Assembly (NCBI GenBank): GCA_000720805.1
Contig: JODI01000035.1
Location: forward strand, 37,304 to 101,303
DNA length: 64,000 nt
From: Streptomyces violaceoruber
GTDB lineage: Bacteria; Actinomycetota; Actinomycetes; Streptomycetales; Streptomycetaceae
Direction: 5' to 3'
A program made the position numbers and the translations under genes. The notes below the pieces were generated by a model that was not told the DNA's origin, made no database searches, and was given only the letters and a program-made list of their open reading frames with translations. Below, piece by piece: positions 47,912-56,739 of this stretch (positions within the stretch are counted from its first letter, which is position 1; each line of letters opens with the position of its first letter).

Positions 47912-50461
47912 ATGGCATTCAATCACTTACCGGCAGGCGTGCACGACGCCTTGGTCCCATTGTCCGTCACGCCAGTGACACACTCGGTGCCGATGGCCAA
48001 GAATCACCGATCCGATCGACCCTCGACGCAGCCCGTCTCCCGGCTCGCGCCGAGCACGGTCCTGGACCGGCTCGCCGCAGGGCCGAGCCGGGCTTCGCGC
48101 ATCACTCATACGGAGCACTTGCCCCCGCGCGCGGGTCGCCATGCCGTCTGGCCTGACCGGATTCGCTCCGAGGTCATCGCCGCCGTGCAGGCCTGCGGTA
48201 TCGAGCATCCCTGGGCCCACCAGGCACGCGCAGCCGAGCACGCCCTGGACGGCGAGTCGGTGGTCGTCGCCACCGGCACGGCCTCCGGCAAGTCCCTGGC
48301 CTACCTCATGCCGGTCCTCTCCACCCTCCTGGACGGCTCCGAGGCCCCGAACGGCCGCGGTGCCACCGCCCTCTACCTGGCACCCACGAAAGCTCTCGCG
48401 GCGGACCAGTGCCGCTCGGTGAAGGAATTTTCACAATCCCTGGGCCATTCCGTCCGGCCCGCGGTCTACGACGGCGACACGCCGGTGGAAGAACGCGAAT
48501 GGGTCCGCCAGTACGCCAACTACGTGCTGACCAACCCGGACATGCTGCACCGGGGCATACTCCCGTCCCACCCCCGCTGGTCCTCCTTCCTGAAGTCGTT
48601 GAAGTACGTGGTCATCGACGAGTGCCACACCTACCGGGGCGTGTTCGGCTCGCACGTCGCCCAGGTACTGCGCCGACTGCGCCGCCTGTGCGCCCGCTAC
48701 GGCGCCTCTCCGGTGTTCCTGCTGGCCTCCGCGACCGCGGCCGAGCCCTCGGTGGCCGCCGGTCGCCTCACCGGCCTCCCCGTGGTCGAGGTCGCCGACG
48801 ACGCCTCACCCCGCGGTGAACTGGTGTTCGCACTCTGGGAGCCCCCGCTCACCGAGATGCAGGGCGAGAAGGGCGCGCCGGTCCGCCGCACGGCCACCGC
48901 CGAGACGGCCGACCTGCTCACCGACCTCGCAATCCAGGGCATCCGTACGGTCGCCTTCGTACGCTCCCGGCGTGGCGCCGAGCTGATCTCGGTGATCGCC
49001 CAGGAACGTCTCGGCGAGGTCGACCGCTCCCTGGCACGGCGTGTCGCGGCCTACCGCGGCGGCTATCTCCCCGAGGAACGCCGCGCCCTGGAACAGGCGC
49101 TCCACTCCGGCGAACTCCTGGGCCTCGCCGCGACGACGGCCCTGGAACTCGGCATCGACGTCTCCGGCCTCGACGCCGTACTGATCGCCGGCTACCCGGG
49201 CACGCGCGCCTCCCTGTGGCAGCAGGCGGGCCGCGCGGGCCGCGCGGGCCAGGGCGCCCTCGCCGTCCTGGTCGCCCGCGACGACCCCCTGGACACCTTC
49301 CTCGTCCACCACCCCGAGGCCCTGTTCGACCAGCCCGTCGAGTCCACCGTCCTCGACCCCGACAACCCGTACGTCCTCGCCCCGCACCTGTGCGCGGCCG
49401 CCGCCGAACTCCCGCTGACGGAGGAGGACCTGGAGCTGTTCGGACCGGCGTGCGAGGAACTGCTCCCGCAACTGGAGGCCGCGAAACTGCTGCGCCGGCG
49501 AACGAAGGCCTGGCACTGGACCCGCCGGGAACGGGCCGCCGACCTCACCGACATCCGCGGCGGAGGCGGCCGGCCGGTCCAGGTCGTCGAGGAAGGAACG
49601 GGCCGCCTGCTGGGCACGGTCGACGAGGGCGCCGCGCACTCGGCCGTCCACGAGGGCGCGGTCCATCTGCACCAGGGCCGCACGTACCTCGTCCGCTCCC
49701 TGGACCTGGAGGACTCGGTCGCCCTGGTCCAGCAGGCCAGCCCCCCGTACGCCACGGTCGCCCGCGACACCACGGCCATCTCCGTCCTGGAGACCGACAT
49801 CGAGGTCCCCTGGGGCGCCGGACGCCTGTGCTACGGATCCGTCGAGGTCACCAACCAAGTGGTTTCCTTCCTGCGTCGGCGGCTCATCACCGGTGAAGTG
49901 CTCGGCGAGACGAAACTCGATCTCCCTCCTCGTACGCTGCGCACGCGCGCGGTGTGGTGGACGGTCACCGAGGACCAGCTGGACGAGGCCCGGATCAATC
50001 CGGAGATCCTCGGCGGCGCCCTGCACGCCGCCGAGCACGCGTCGATCGGCATGCTCCCCCTCTTCGCGACCTGCGACCGCTGGGACATCGGCGGCGTGTC
50101 CATCCCCCTGCACCCCGACACGCTCCTGCCGACCGTCTTCGTCTACGACGGCCACCCCGGCGGCGCGGGCTTCTCGGAGCGCGCCTTCCACACCGCCCGC
50201 GCCTGGCTCACCGCCACCCGCCAGGCCATCGCCTCCTGCGAGTGCGAGGCCGGCTGCCCCTCCTGCATCCAGTCCCCCAAGTGCGGCAACGGCAACGATC
50301 CGCTGCACAAACGGGGAGCCGTACGACTGCTCACGGTGCTGTTGCGAGGGGCACCGGAGGAGCAGGCGGAGGGAGTGGCCCTGGTACGTCCGGAGGGGGC
50401 GGCGGCGGAGCGGGAGAACGGGGCGGCGCTGGTCCGTCCCCAGGGGACGTCGGAGGGCTAG
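47912..50461 (+). CDS. DEAD/DECH helicase with DUF1998-type C-terminus (MrfA/YprA-like)
   Basis: The 849-residue protein has helicase motifs VVVATGTASGKSLAYL (I), VIDECHTYRGVFGSH (II, DECH), LLASAT (III), and TTALELGIDVSGLDAVLIAGYPG with QQAGRAGRAGQG (V-VI). Near the end is CECEAGCPSCIQSPKCGNGN, the four-Cys DUF1998-type motif of MrfA. MrfA-like helicases repair mitomycin-type DNA damage. The first ATG (47912) is used; a later one at 47993 (MAKNH) is possible. It is divergent from bldG. Its last 130 bp overlap the end of the TadG-like gene. Confidence 0.9.
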   Translation: MAFNHLPAGVHDALVPLSVTPVTHSVPMAKNHRSDRPSTQPVSRLAPSTVLDRLAAGPSRASRITHTEHLPPRAGRHAVWPDRIRSEVIAAVQACGIEHPWAHQARAAEHALDGESVVVATGTASGKSLAYLMPVLSTLLDGSEAPNGRGATALYLAPTKALAADQCRSVKEFSQSLGHSVRPAVYDGDTPVEEREWVRQYANYVLTNPDMLHRGILPSHPRWSSFLKSLKYVVIDECHTYRGVFGSHVAQVLRRLRRLCARYGASPVFLLASATAAEPSVAAGRLTGLPVVEVADDASPRGELVFALWEPPLTEMQGEKGAPVRRTATAETADLLTDLAIQGIRTVAFVRSRRGAELISVIAQERLGEVDRSLARRVAAYRGGYLPEERRALEQALHSGELLGLAATTALELGIDVSGLDAVLIAGYPGTRASLWQQAGRAGRAGQGALAVLVARDDPLDTFLVHHPEALFDQPVESTVLDPDNPYVLAPHLCAAAAELPLTEEDLELFGPACEELLPQLEAAKLLRRRTKAWHWTRRERAADLTDIRGGGGRPVQVVEEGTGRLLGTVDEGAAHSAVHEGAVHLHQGRTYLVRSLDLEDSVALVQQASPPYATVARDTTAISVLETDIEVPWGAGRLCYGSVEVTNQVVSFLRRRLITGEVLGETKLDLPPRTLRTRAVWWTVTEDQLDEARINPEILGGALHAAEHASIGMLPLFATCDRWDIGGVSIPLHPDTLLPTVFVYDGHPGGAGFSERAFHTARAWLTATRQAIASCECEAGCPSCIQSPKCGNGNDPLHKRGAVRLLTVLLRGAPEEQAEGVALVRPEGAAAERENGAALVRPQGTSEG

Positions 50462-51113
50462 CGAGGACCAGAGGCGGGTGCGACACCGCAGTACCTGCGG
50501 GGTGCCCCAGCGCCGGGTCCGCGCGGGCCGCCTCGGACGCGCCCGCAAGAAGAACCCACCTTGCGCTTGCACGCGACAACCACGCGTGGTCCGCACGGGA
50601 CAACCACGCCGGGTCCGCACGCGGCAACCACGCCGGGTCCGCATGCGGCAACCACGCCAGGTCCGCGGAGGGCTCCACCGGAACCGGCTCCTGCCCCGAG
50701 GCCGGCTCCGGCTCCTGTTCCGCAGGACCCGCCCGTGCCCTGACCTCCGCCTCGAACGGTCCCTGTCCGGACGCCGCCGTCACGTCGGAGATCTCCCCCA
50801 CGAGCACGCACCGCACCAGCCGGGCGCTCTGGGCTCGCGCCACGCTGTCGGCGCGGGCGCAGGCCACCGTGTCGCCGTCCGCCCAGTGGTCCGCGGCCGC
50901 GAGCGCCGCGAGATCCGCGCCGCCGGCGGCGCGGTGCCGGGCGACCATGGCCTGCCCCATGGCCAGCACCGCGCCGAACACGACACACAGGACGGCAACC
51001 GCGGCGAGGCTCCAGACGGTCGCGGAGCCGCGGTCCCGACCGGGCACGGCGTCACGCCGGACGTACACGTCCCGGACCGCCACTCGCAGGCGAGCCGAGC
51101 AGCACCCGTTCAC
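50331..51113 (-). CDS. TadE/TadG-like pilus-locus protein with repeat tail
   Basis: About 260 residues from a GTG overlapping the stop of the TadE gene (GTGA). It has a single N-terminal membrane helix (GSATVWSLAAVAVLCVVFGAVLAM) after a Arg-rich start, then HRAAGGADLAALAAADHWADG, typical of the Rv3654c/TadE-like minor pseudopilins. After residue 140 the sequence is unusual: four 8-residue repeats (ADPAWLPR type) from a 24-bp tandem repeat, then a Pro-rich tail that overlaps the 3' end of the helicase gene on the other strand. The tail may have grown by repeat expansion. Confidence 0.75.
   Translation of the reverse strand: MNGCCSARLRVAVRDVYVRRDAVPGRDRGSATVWSLAAVAVLCVVFGAVLAMGQAMVARHRAAGGADLAALAAADHWADGDTVACARADSVARAQSARLVRCVLVGEISDVTAASGQGPFEAEVRARAGPAEQEPEPASGQEPVPVEPSADLAWLPHADPAWLPRADPAWLSRADHAWLSRASARWVLLAGASEAARADPALGHPAGTAVSHPPLVLASPPTSPGDGPAPPRSPAPPPPPPDVPGPLPPPAPPVPLATAP
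50565..50664. repeat. 24-bp tandem repeat, about four units
   Basis: GTCCGCACGCGGCAACCACG and variants recur every 24 bp (GTCCGC at 50589, 50613, 50637, 50661). The repeat is in frame with the TadG-like gene and encodes ADPAWLPR/H/SR units. Confidence 0.8.
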
Positions 51114-51538
51114 CGTCCCACCCCCACGGTCTCCCCCGAGCTCTCCTCCACCGACGCCACGGCCTCCTCCCGTACCTCGAAGGGGAGGCCGCTCAGTACC
51201 GGGGGCTCCGCCACGACGGTGACACGGACCTGGTCCCCTTCCCTGCCGACCGTGACCTTCGCGCTGCGCGGTGCCGCCCTTCGCGCCACCTCGACGACCG
51301 CGTCGGCCGGGTCCTGGCGAGCCGCCGCGCGGGCGCCGGTGCGGGCCGCGTCCACGCACTGGATCTGCGCGGCCACGACCAGCAGCGCCCACACCAGCGC
51401 CATCGCGAACATCACCAACACGGGCAGCACCACAGCCGCCTCCGCGGTGACGAACCCCCGGTCCGAGCGCCCGCTGTCCGAGCGCCCGCGGAACTTCTCC
51501 GTCGGCTTCCTGCCCGGCTCCCTCTCACATCTGCGCAT
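51110..51538 (-). CDS. TadE-family pseudopilin-like protein
   Basis: The 142-residue protein has DRGFVTAEAAVVLPVLVMFA, where E marks the TadE cleavage-type motif, followed by a hydrophobic helix and DAARTGARAAARQDPADAV. The C-terminal half is beta-rich. It overlaps the pilin gene by 14 bp and the next gene by 4. TadE proteins are minor subunits of tad (Flp) pili or of a related secretion machine. Confidence 0.85.
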   Translation of the reverse strand: MRRCEREPGRKPTEKFRGRSDSGRSDRGFVTAEAAVVLPVLVMFAMALVWALLVVAAQIQCVDAARTGARAAARQDPADAVVEVARRAAPRSAKVTVGREGDQVRVTVVAEPPVLSGLPFEVREEAVASVEESSGETVGVGR

Positions 51539-51734
51539 TGAGAGCCCGCTTCACAATGCCCTGCAACTCGGCACTGACCTCACCGCTGGAGAGCACCTTG
51601 TAGAGGACCACCGCGAACGCCACCGCCGCCACGATTCCCATCGCGTACTCCGAGGTGACCATTCCCGCGTCCCTGCGAACCGCAAGCCCCCTGCACACCA
51701 GGGCACTCAACCGTGCCCGTACTGCCTTGTACAT
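51525..51734 (-). CDS. Flp-type pilin-like protein (DUF4244)
   Basis: The 69-residue product begins MYKAVRARLSALVCRGLAVR. It contains DAGMVTSEYAMGIVAAVAFAVVLY, where SEYA around a Glu resembles the Flp prepilin motif, and a short tail. Position between TadC and TadE genes supports the major-pilin role. The upstream in-frame extension lacks a ribosome site and was left out. Confidence 0.85.
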   Translation of the reverse strand: MYKAVRARLSALVCRGLAVRRDAGMVTSEYAMGIVAAVAFAVVLYKVLSSGEVSAELQGIVKRALNAQM

Positions 51735-51833
51735 CTCAACCCCCCATGAGGATCCGTGCCGTTGACTTCCGACTTCCGACTTCTGATTGCTGATTGCTGG
51801 TCGCCGACTGCCCGGCGGCACTTCCGCGTTTCG

Positions 51834-52637
51834 TCATCCACCACCCCCGCCCAAGGCCCCGCCGGCCAGCCCGATCACCACGGGCAGCACACCGACGGTG
51901 ATGAACGCGGGCAGGAAGCACAGGCCCACCGGCGCGGTGATCAGCACGCCCGCCCGCCGCGCCCGTGCCGTCGCGGTGCGGGTCCAGTCGGCGCGGGCGT
52001 CCGCGGCGAGCCGGGCGACCGGTGCGGCCGCCGGAAGCCCGGATACATCGGCCCGTTCCAGCAGCCGCGCGAGGGCGCCCGCGCCCGGCGTCGCGGCGAG
52101 CCGTCTCCATGCCGCGCCCGGTTCGCCGCCAAGCCGTACCTCCGCCGCGCCACGCGCCAATGCCTCCCCGACCGGACCGCCGAGAGCCTCGCCCACGGCC
52201 TGCGCCGCGATCACCGGTCCGGCACCCGCCGCGATACAGGCCGCCAACAGATCGGCCGCGAGCGGCAGTTGCCGTGCCGCCTCCCGGCTGTCGACATCCG
52301 ACCCGGTACCGACGCCGACGCCGGCCGCGGACGTCTGCCGAAGACGCCACCGCCACAGCCCAGCACCCACGACCAGCCCGACCACGGCACCGGCCACACC
52401 TCCGACCAGCACCCACGCGGCGCACGCCACGCCGGTCAGCGGAAGCCACCGCCGCGCCAACTCCCGTATGCCGAAGCGCGGTCCGCCGCAGGTCTGCTGG
52501 GCAATGGGCAGCAGCGCGGTCAGCCGCCCACGCACCCTCCGTTCGCTCCGTACCGTCCCGGCCCACCGCAGCAGGCATCCGAGGGCGAGCGCCGACGCCA
52601 TGACAACCCCCAGCCTGTGGACGACCTCCGCGCTCAC
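51834..52637 (-). CDS. tadC: TadC-like inner-membrane platform protein
   Basis: 267 residues from a GTG overlapping the tadB stop (GTGA). Hydrophobic helices lie at both ends (VMASALALGCLLRW, VGGVAGAVVGLVVGAGLWRW, ITVGVLPVVIGLAGGALGGG). The middle has the GspF/TadC signature region LPLAADLLAACIAAGAGPVI and WRRLAATPGAGALARLLERA. It forms the assembly platform with TadB. Confidence 0.85.
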   Translation of the reverse strand: MSAEVVHRLGVVMASALALGCLLRWAGTVRSERRVRGRLTALLPIAQQTCGGPRFGIRELARRWLPLTGVACAAWVLVGGVAGAVVGLVVGAGLWRWRLRQTSAAGVGVGTGSDVDSREAARQLPLAADLLAACIAAGAGPVIAAQAVGEALGGPVGEALARGAAEVRLGGEPGAAWRRLAATPGAGALARLLERADVSGLPAAAPVARLAADARADWTRTATARARRAGVLITAPVGLCFLPAFITVGVLPVVIGLAGGALGGGGG

Positions 52638-53542
52638 GTCGCCTCCGCTCCCCGCACGATCCGCGTCGCCCAACACATCCCGAGGCCCTCCAGCACGGCC
52701 CCGACCAGCAGGCACCCCAGGCCGGCACCGCTGTGCAGCAGCACGTGGAGAGGGTCGGCGCCGAGGGCGGTGCCGAGGAGGAGACCCAGGGCGGGCAAAC
52801 CGGCGAGCATCACCGCTGTCGAGCGAGCACCGGCCAACTGAGCGCGAAGATCCGCTCGTCGGTCACGGTCGGCACGCAACGCCCCTTCGAGCCGGTCGAG
52901 TCCAGCCGCGAGGCCGGCGCCCTGGTCCACGGCCACCCGCCAGCACGCGGCCAGGCCCCGCAGCCCCTCGGCGCCCGGTTGCCGCGCCGCCGACGCGAGC
53001 GCCCCCGGAACATCTCCGCCGAACCGCGCAGCCGCCACCACCGCCGCCTGCGCGTCACCGAGCCCACCGGAGTCCTGGGCGGCCCGCAACAACGCCTCGC
53101 CCGGTTGCCGCCCCGAGCGCACCTCCCCGGCGAGCACCCCGCACAGCGCGATCACCTCGTCTCCCCGGCGCTCCCTGGCGTGCCTCGCCTCGCTGGCCAG
53201 CCGCACCCGCCGTAGCAAGGGCACTGCGGCCAGCCCCGCGATGGCCGGCAGCGCAGAGGCCCCCAGCACCGCCAGCGCCAGCCCGACGACCGCCGACCAC
53301 CACTCGGCCCGCAGCCGCTCACGGATCCGCCGCAGCTCGCCCGCCAGCTGCCACCAAGAAGGCGGCCCGACCCCCACCACTCCACCGCCGGCGAGCAACA
53401 ACTGCGCCCGCCGCGCCCGGGAGTGCCGCTCACCCACCCACCAGACAACCGCCCCCACACACACCGCAGTCACCACACCCGGCACCGCGTTCCCCCCGCT
53501 CACCACAAGCTCCGCCGTCATCACACCGGCTCCGGTCACCAC
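52634..53542 (-). CDS. tadB: TadB-like inner-membrane platform protein
   Basis: About 302 residues with membrane helices near the N-terminus (PGVVTAVCVGAVVWWVGE), the middle (VVGLALAVLGASALPAIAGL) and C-terminus. GDEVIALCGVLAGEVRSGRQ and LRGLAACWRVAVDQGAGLA form the GspF-type cytoplasmic part. The GTG at 53542 follows GGGGGAGG; an ATG seven codons later is an alternative. It overlaps tadC. Confidence 0.85.
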   Translation of the reverse strand: MVTGAGVMTAELVVSGGNAVPGVVTAVCVGAVVWWVGERHSRARRAQLLLAGGGVVGVGPPSWWQLAGELRRIRERLRAEWWSAVVGLALAVLGASALPAIAGLAAVPLLRRVRLASEARHARERRGDEVIALCGVLAGEVRSGRQPGEALLRAAQDSGGLGDAQAAVVAAARFGGDVPGALASAARQPGAEGLRGLAACWRVAVDQGAGLAAGLDRLEGALRADRDRRADLRAQLAGARSTAVMLAGLPALGLLLGTALGADPLHVLLHSGAGLGCLLVGAVLEGLGMCWATRIVRGAEAT

Positions 53543-53641
53543 GCCTCCCCCACCGCCATCACGCTCCCCTCGATCACCACGTCACCCCTGCCGCTGTCGC
53601 ACTGGTCCCGACCGTCACGCCACCACCCCCACCGACACCTC

Positions 53642-55006
53642 TCACGCACCTCGTTCGCCGCCCTGTCCCCCTCCAGAGGCGTCGTCGGTGCGGAGCAGAG
53701 CCCGCAGCCGCTGCCACCCCTGCTCGTACGCGAACGCCTCCGCGCCCCACCGCAGCGCCGGCACCGTCCGCACCAGGCCTGACGGATCACGGTCCAGCAC
53801 GTGCACCTCGGCGATCCGGCGTCGTCCGGCCCGGTCGCGGACGAGGTGCAGGACGACGGACAGGGCGGCGGCCACCTGGCTGTGCAGGGCGGCCCGGTCC
53901 AGGCCCGCGGCCATGCCCAGCGCCTCCAGCCGGGCCGGTACGTCGGCCGCCGCGTTCGCGTGCACCGTTCCGCAGCCGCCGTGGCCGGTGTTCAACGCGG
54001 CGAGCAGGGCGACCACTTCGGGCCCGCGCACCTCGCCCACGACGAGCCGGTCCGGCCGCATTCGCAGCGCCTGTCGCACCAGGTCCTGCAGGGTGACGAG
54101 GCCGGCACCCTCCTGGTTGGTCGGTCTGCTCTCCAGCCGGACGACGTGCGGATGCTCCGGCCTGAGCTCCGCGGAGTCCTCGGCGAGCACGATCCGTTCG
54201 TCCGGAGCCACGAGCCCCAGCAGGGCGCTCAGCAACGTCGTCTTGCCGCTGCCCGTACCACCGCTGATGAGGAAGGACAGCCGTGCCCCGACCAGCGCGC
54301 GCAGCAGCAGGTCCCCGCCCGGCGGCACCGTGCCCGCCGCCACCAGCTCGTCGAGCGTGAACGCGCGCGGCCGTGCGACCCGTAGGGACAGCGAGGTACA
54401 GCCGACGGCCACCGGGGGCAGCACCGCGTGCAACCGGGTCCCGTCGGGCAGCCGGGCGTCCACCCAGGGCCGTGCGTCGTCGAGCCGGCGTCCGGCCACC
54501 GCGGCCAGGCGCTGCGCGAGCCGTCGTACGGCGGCGGCGTCCGCGAAGGAGACGGCGGTCAGCTCCAGTCCGCCGCCCCGGTCCACCCAGACCCGGTCAG
54601 GCGCGCAGACCAGAACATCGGTCACCGACGGGTCCGCGAGGAGCGGTTCCAGCGGCCCACTGCCGATGAGCTCGGACCGCAACTGTTCGGCCGCGCCCAG
54701 AACTTCGGCGTCCCCGAGCACCCGCCCCTGCTCACGCAGCGCCTGTGCCACACGCGCGGGCGTCGGTTCGCCCCCACTCTCGGCAAGCCACTGCCGGACA
54801 CCGTCCAGCAGCCCCGGCGGCACCGGCCCGGGCACGCCATCGCGCACCCCCGAGAGCATCGGGCCATGCGCCCCGTCCGCCGGTCCGGATGGCACCGCCG
54901 CCCGAACCCTGTCCGCCCGTCCCGACGGAATCGCCCTCCACGCCCCGTCGAGCGACCCCGTCCGCGAGCCCCCGTGGCCCCCCGCAAGCTCCGACGATGC
55001 GCTCAT
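53642..55006 (-). CDS. tadA: TadA/CpaF-type secretion ATPase
   Basis: The 454-residue protein has Walker A FLISGGTGSGKTTLLSALLG, Walker B/Asp box in DERIVLAEDSAELRP, the His box VRLESRP and TVHANAAADVPARL, all typical of the GspE/TadA family. It powers pilus assembly or secretion. The ATG overlaps the TadZ-like stop (ATGA). The tadB start lies 100 bp further on. Confidence 0.93.
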   Translation of the reverse strand: MSASSELAGGHGGSRTGSLDGAWRAIPSGRADRVRAAVPSGPADGAHGPMLSGVRDGVPGPVPPGLLDGVRQWLAESGGEPTPARVAQALREQGRVLGDAEVLGAAEQLRSELIGSGPLEPLLADPSVTDVLVCAPDRVWVDRGGGLELTAVSFADAAAVRRLAQRLAAVAGRRLDDARPWVDARLPDGTRLHAVLPPVAVGCTSLSLRVARPRAFTLDELVAAGTVPPGGDLLLRALVGARLSFLISGGTGSGKTTLLSALLGLVAPDERIVLAEDSAELRPEHPHVVRLESRPTNQEGAGLVTLQDLVRQALRMRPDRLVVGEVRGPEVVALLAALNTGHGGCGTVHANAAADVPARLEALGMAAGLDRAALHSQVAAALSVVLHLVRDRAGRRRIAEVHVLDRDPSGLVRTVPALRWGAEAFAYEQGWQRLRALLRTDDASGGGQGGERGA

Positions 55007-56115
55007 GCCGCCCCCGCCTCCAGCAGCGCCCGCTCCCAGAACCCCTTGCAGAAGCGCGCCAGCGGTCCCCGGCCGGCCGCTCCGGGAGGTGTCCTGCCTC
55101 CGTGCGGGCGCAGCAGGTGGGCCTCCACCGGCACTTCCCCGGCGAGTGGCAGCCCGAGCAGCCTGGCGACCTCGCGGTCGTCGAGTCCGGGGGCGTACGG
55201 GCCGCGTACGGCGACCCTCAGGTCGCGAAGGACCATGCCGACCGCGGCGGCCACCCGGCCGGCCGCCGCGACGGCCCGCAGTTCGGCGGGGACCACGAGA
55301 ATCCCCATGTCGAGCTGGGCGAGGACCTCGGCGACCCCGGTGTCCATACGGCGGGGCAGATCCACGACGACCGTGCCGCCTCTGCGACGGGCCGCGGCGA
55401 GCACCGCCCGCACTGCCTGGGGCGGGATGGCGACGCAGTCACCGCGGTCCCAGCTGAGTACACGCAGCGAGTGGAGTCGGGGCAGCGACTCCTCCAGGGC
55501 ACCGCCGCCGACCCGCCCGCGTGAGGCGGCGAAGGCGGGCCAGCGCAGCCCCTCGGCCGTCTCGCCGCCGAGGAGGACATCGAGTCCGCCGCCCAGCGGA
55601 TCGGCGTCCACCAGGAGGGTGCGCATTCCCTCACGCGCGGAGGTGACGGCGAGGGCGCACGCGAGCGTGGACGCTCCGGCCCCGCCTCGGCCGCCGAGGA
55701 CGCCGACGGTGAGGGCGGGCCGGCCGACGCCCTCGGCCACGTCGGCGATGCGGTCGACCAGCCACTGCTCACCGTCGGGCAGCATCAGGACGTGGTCGGC
55801 GCCGATCTCCACGGCCCGCCGCCACACCCCGGAGTCGTCCTGGTCGCGGCCGACGAGCACCACGCCGTTTCTGCGGGCGGCCCCGCGCACTCGTCGTACG
55901 GCGTCGTCGCCGACCAGGACGAGCGGCGCGGATTCCCAGCCGCCCCGGCCCTCCGGCACCCCGTGATGGACCTCCGGTGTGGCACCGGCCGCCGCGCACA
56001 GGCGCAGCAGGTCATCGAGGAGATCGGGGTCCTCCGTGACGATCAACGGTTTGCCCTGCCGCCCTCCGGCGGCGGACGGTGAATCATGTGTGACGGCTGC
56101 GGCCATCCTCTGCAT
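55003..56115 (-). CDS. TadZ/Ssd-like septum-site or pilus-localisation ATPase
   Basis: The 370-residue protein has an N-terminal receiver-like domain (LIVTEDPDLLDDLLRLCAAA) and a C-terminal ParA/MinD-type domain with a deviant Walker motif (GVLGGRGGAGASTLACALA), LVDADPLGGGLDVLLGG and VVVDLPRRMD. This is the Ssd/TadZ family of actinobacteria, which leads the tad operon and is linked to septum regulation. It is the first gene of the minus-strand run 56115-50331. Confidence 0.87.
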   Translation of the reverse strand: MQRMAAAVTHDSPSAAGGRQGKPLIVTEDPDLLDDLLRLCAAAGATPEVHHGVPEGRGGWESAPLVLVGDDAVRRVRGAARRNGVVLVGRDQDDSGVWRRAVEIGADHVLMLPDGEQWLVDRIADVAEGVGRPALTVGVLGGRGGAGASTLACALAVTSAREGMRTLLVDADPLGGGLDVLLGGETAEGLRWPAFAASRGRVGGGALEESLPRLHSLRVLSWDRGDCVAIPPQAVRAVLAAARRRGGTVVVDLPRRMDTGVAEVLAQLDMGILVVPAELRAVAAAGRVAAAVGMVLRDLRVAVRGPYAPGLDDREVARLLGLPLAGEVPVEAHLLRPHGGRTPPGAAGRGPLARFCKGFWERALLEAGAA

Positions 56116-56359
56116 CCCCCTTCACTCTTCACTGCGTCTCCCGCGGCCGGTGAGGGCCCGGGATCCACCTCTGTCGCGCAGCCCCTGCGGCCCCGCGATT
56201 CCCCGACGTGTGGAGAACCGGCAAGCGGCCTCCGTGTGAACGGCCGATACGAACGGCCGAACCCGCCCGCTCTCACCGGATCCGGCCATGAACTCGGCGC
56301 GAGCGGGACGCGTTGGAATCACGGTGCAGCGATCCCGGAAATCGTGTGGATCTTGGTCG

Positions 56360-56372
56360 ATAACTGTGGACA
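56360..56372. promoter_or_regulatory. Single DnaA-box-like sequence
   Basis: ACTGTGGACAACT contains the complement of TTGTCCACA, the Streptomyces DnaA box consensus. It is a single perfect site in the leader region upstream of the TadZ gene. One box may be chance or a regulatory DnaA site. Confidence 0.35.
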
Positions 56373-56500
56373 ACTCGATGGTTGTGAATATCGCCATCAC
56401 CCATACCGGTGACCCCTGTACCACCCCCTGTGCTAGTTCCACCGGGCACCGCAGCGCACCGCGTCAGCTACGTACAGTGACGGATCATGGGCATGCAAAA

Positions 56501-56640
56501 GAGGCGGCCACAGCCGCCTCGGTCCGGCCTCACGGCCAGGGGGAGGAGAGAGAAAAGCGTCCGGACATGCGACGACCCCCGCCGGGGGGGGAGAGCGGGG
56601 GTCGTCTTCACGGCCGACTCGGGGGGGAGGAGTCGGACCG
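56501..56640 (+). promoter_or_regulatory. Cluster of three hairpins in the leader of the HAD gene
   Basis: GAGGCGGC-CACA-GCCGCCTC (56501-56520) is followed by GACGACCCCCGC ... GCGGGGGTCGTC (56571-56606, 12-bp stem) and by CCGACTC ... GAGTCGG near 56612-56634. They separate the tad operon promoter region from the HAD gene. The first may be a terminator and the others may form a structured leader or sRNA. Confidence 0.5.
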
Positions 56641-56739
56641 CGTTAGCACGGTCGCGAACGATCCGTGACTTCCATGGTGTACCCGACAGCCCTCTCAGGC
56701 AAACCCACGCGCCCACCTTACGCCGAATGGGCTGCGCCT

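Noticed and set aside
51787..55966. Very long plus-strand frames across the tad operon
   Set aside because: Low-complexity Pro/Arg/Ser products, opposite genes with clear TadA, TadB, TadC and TadZ motifs.
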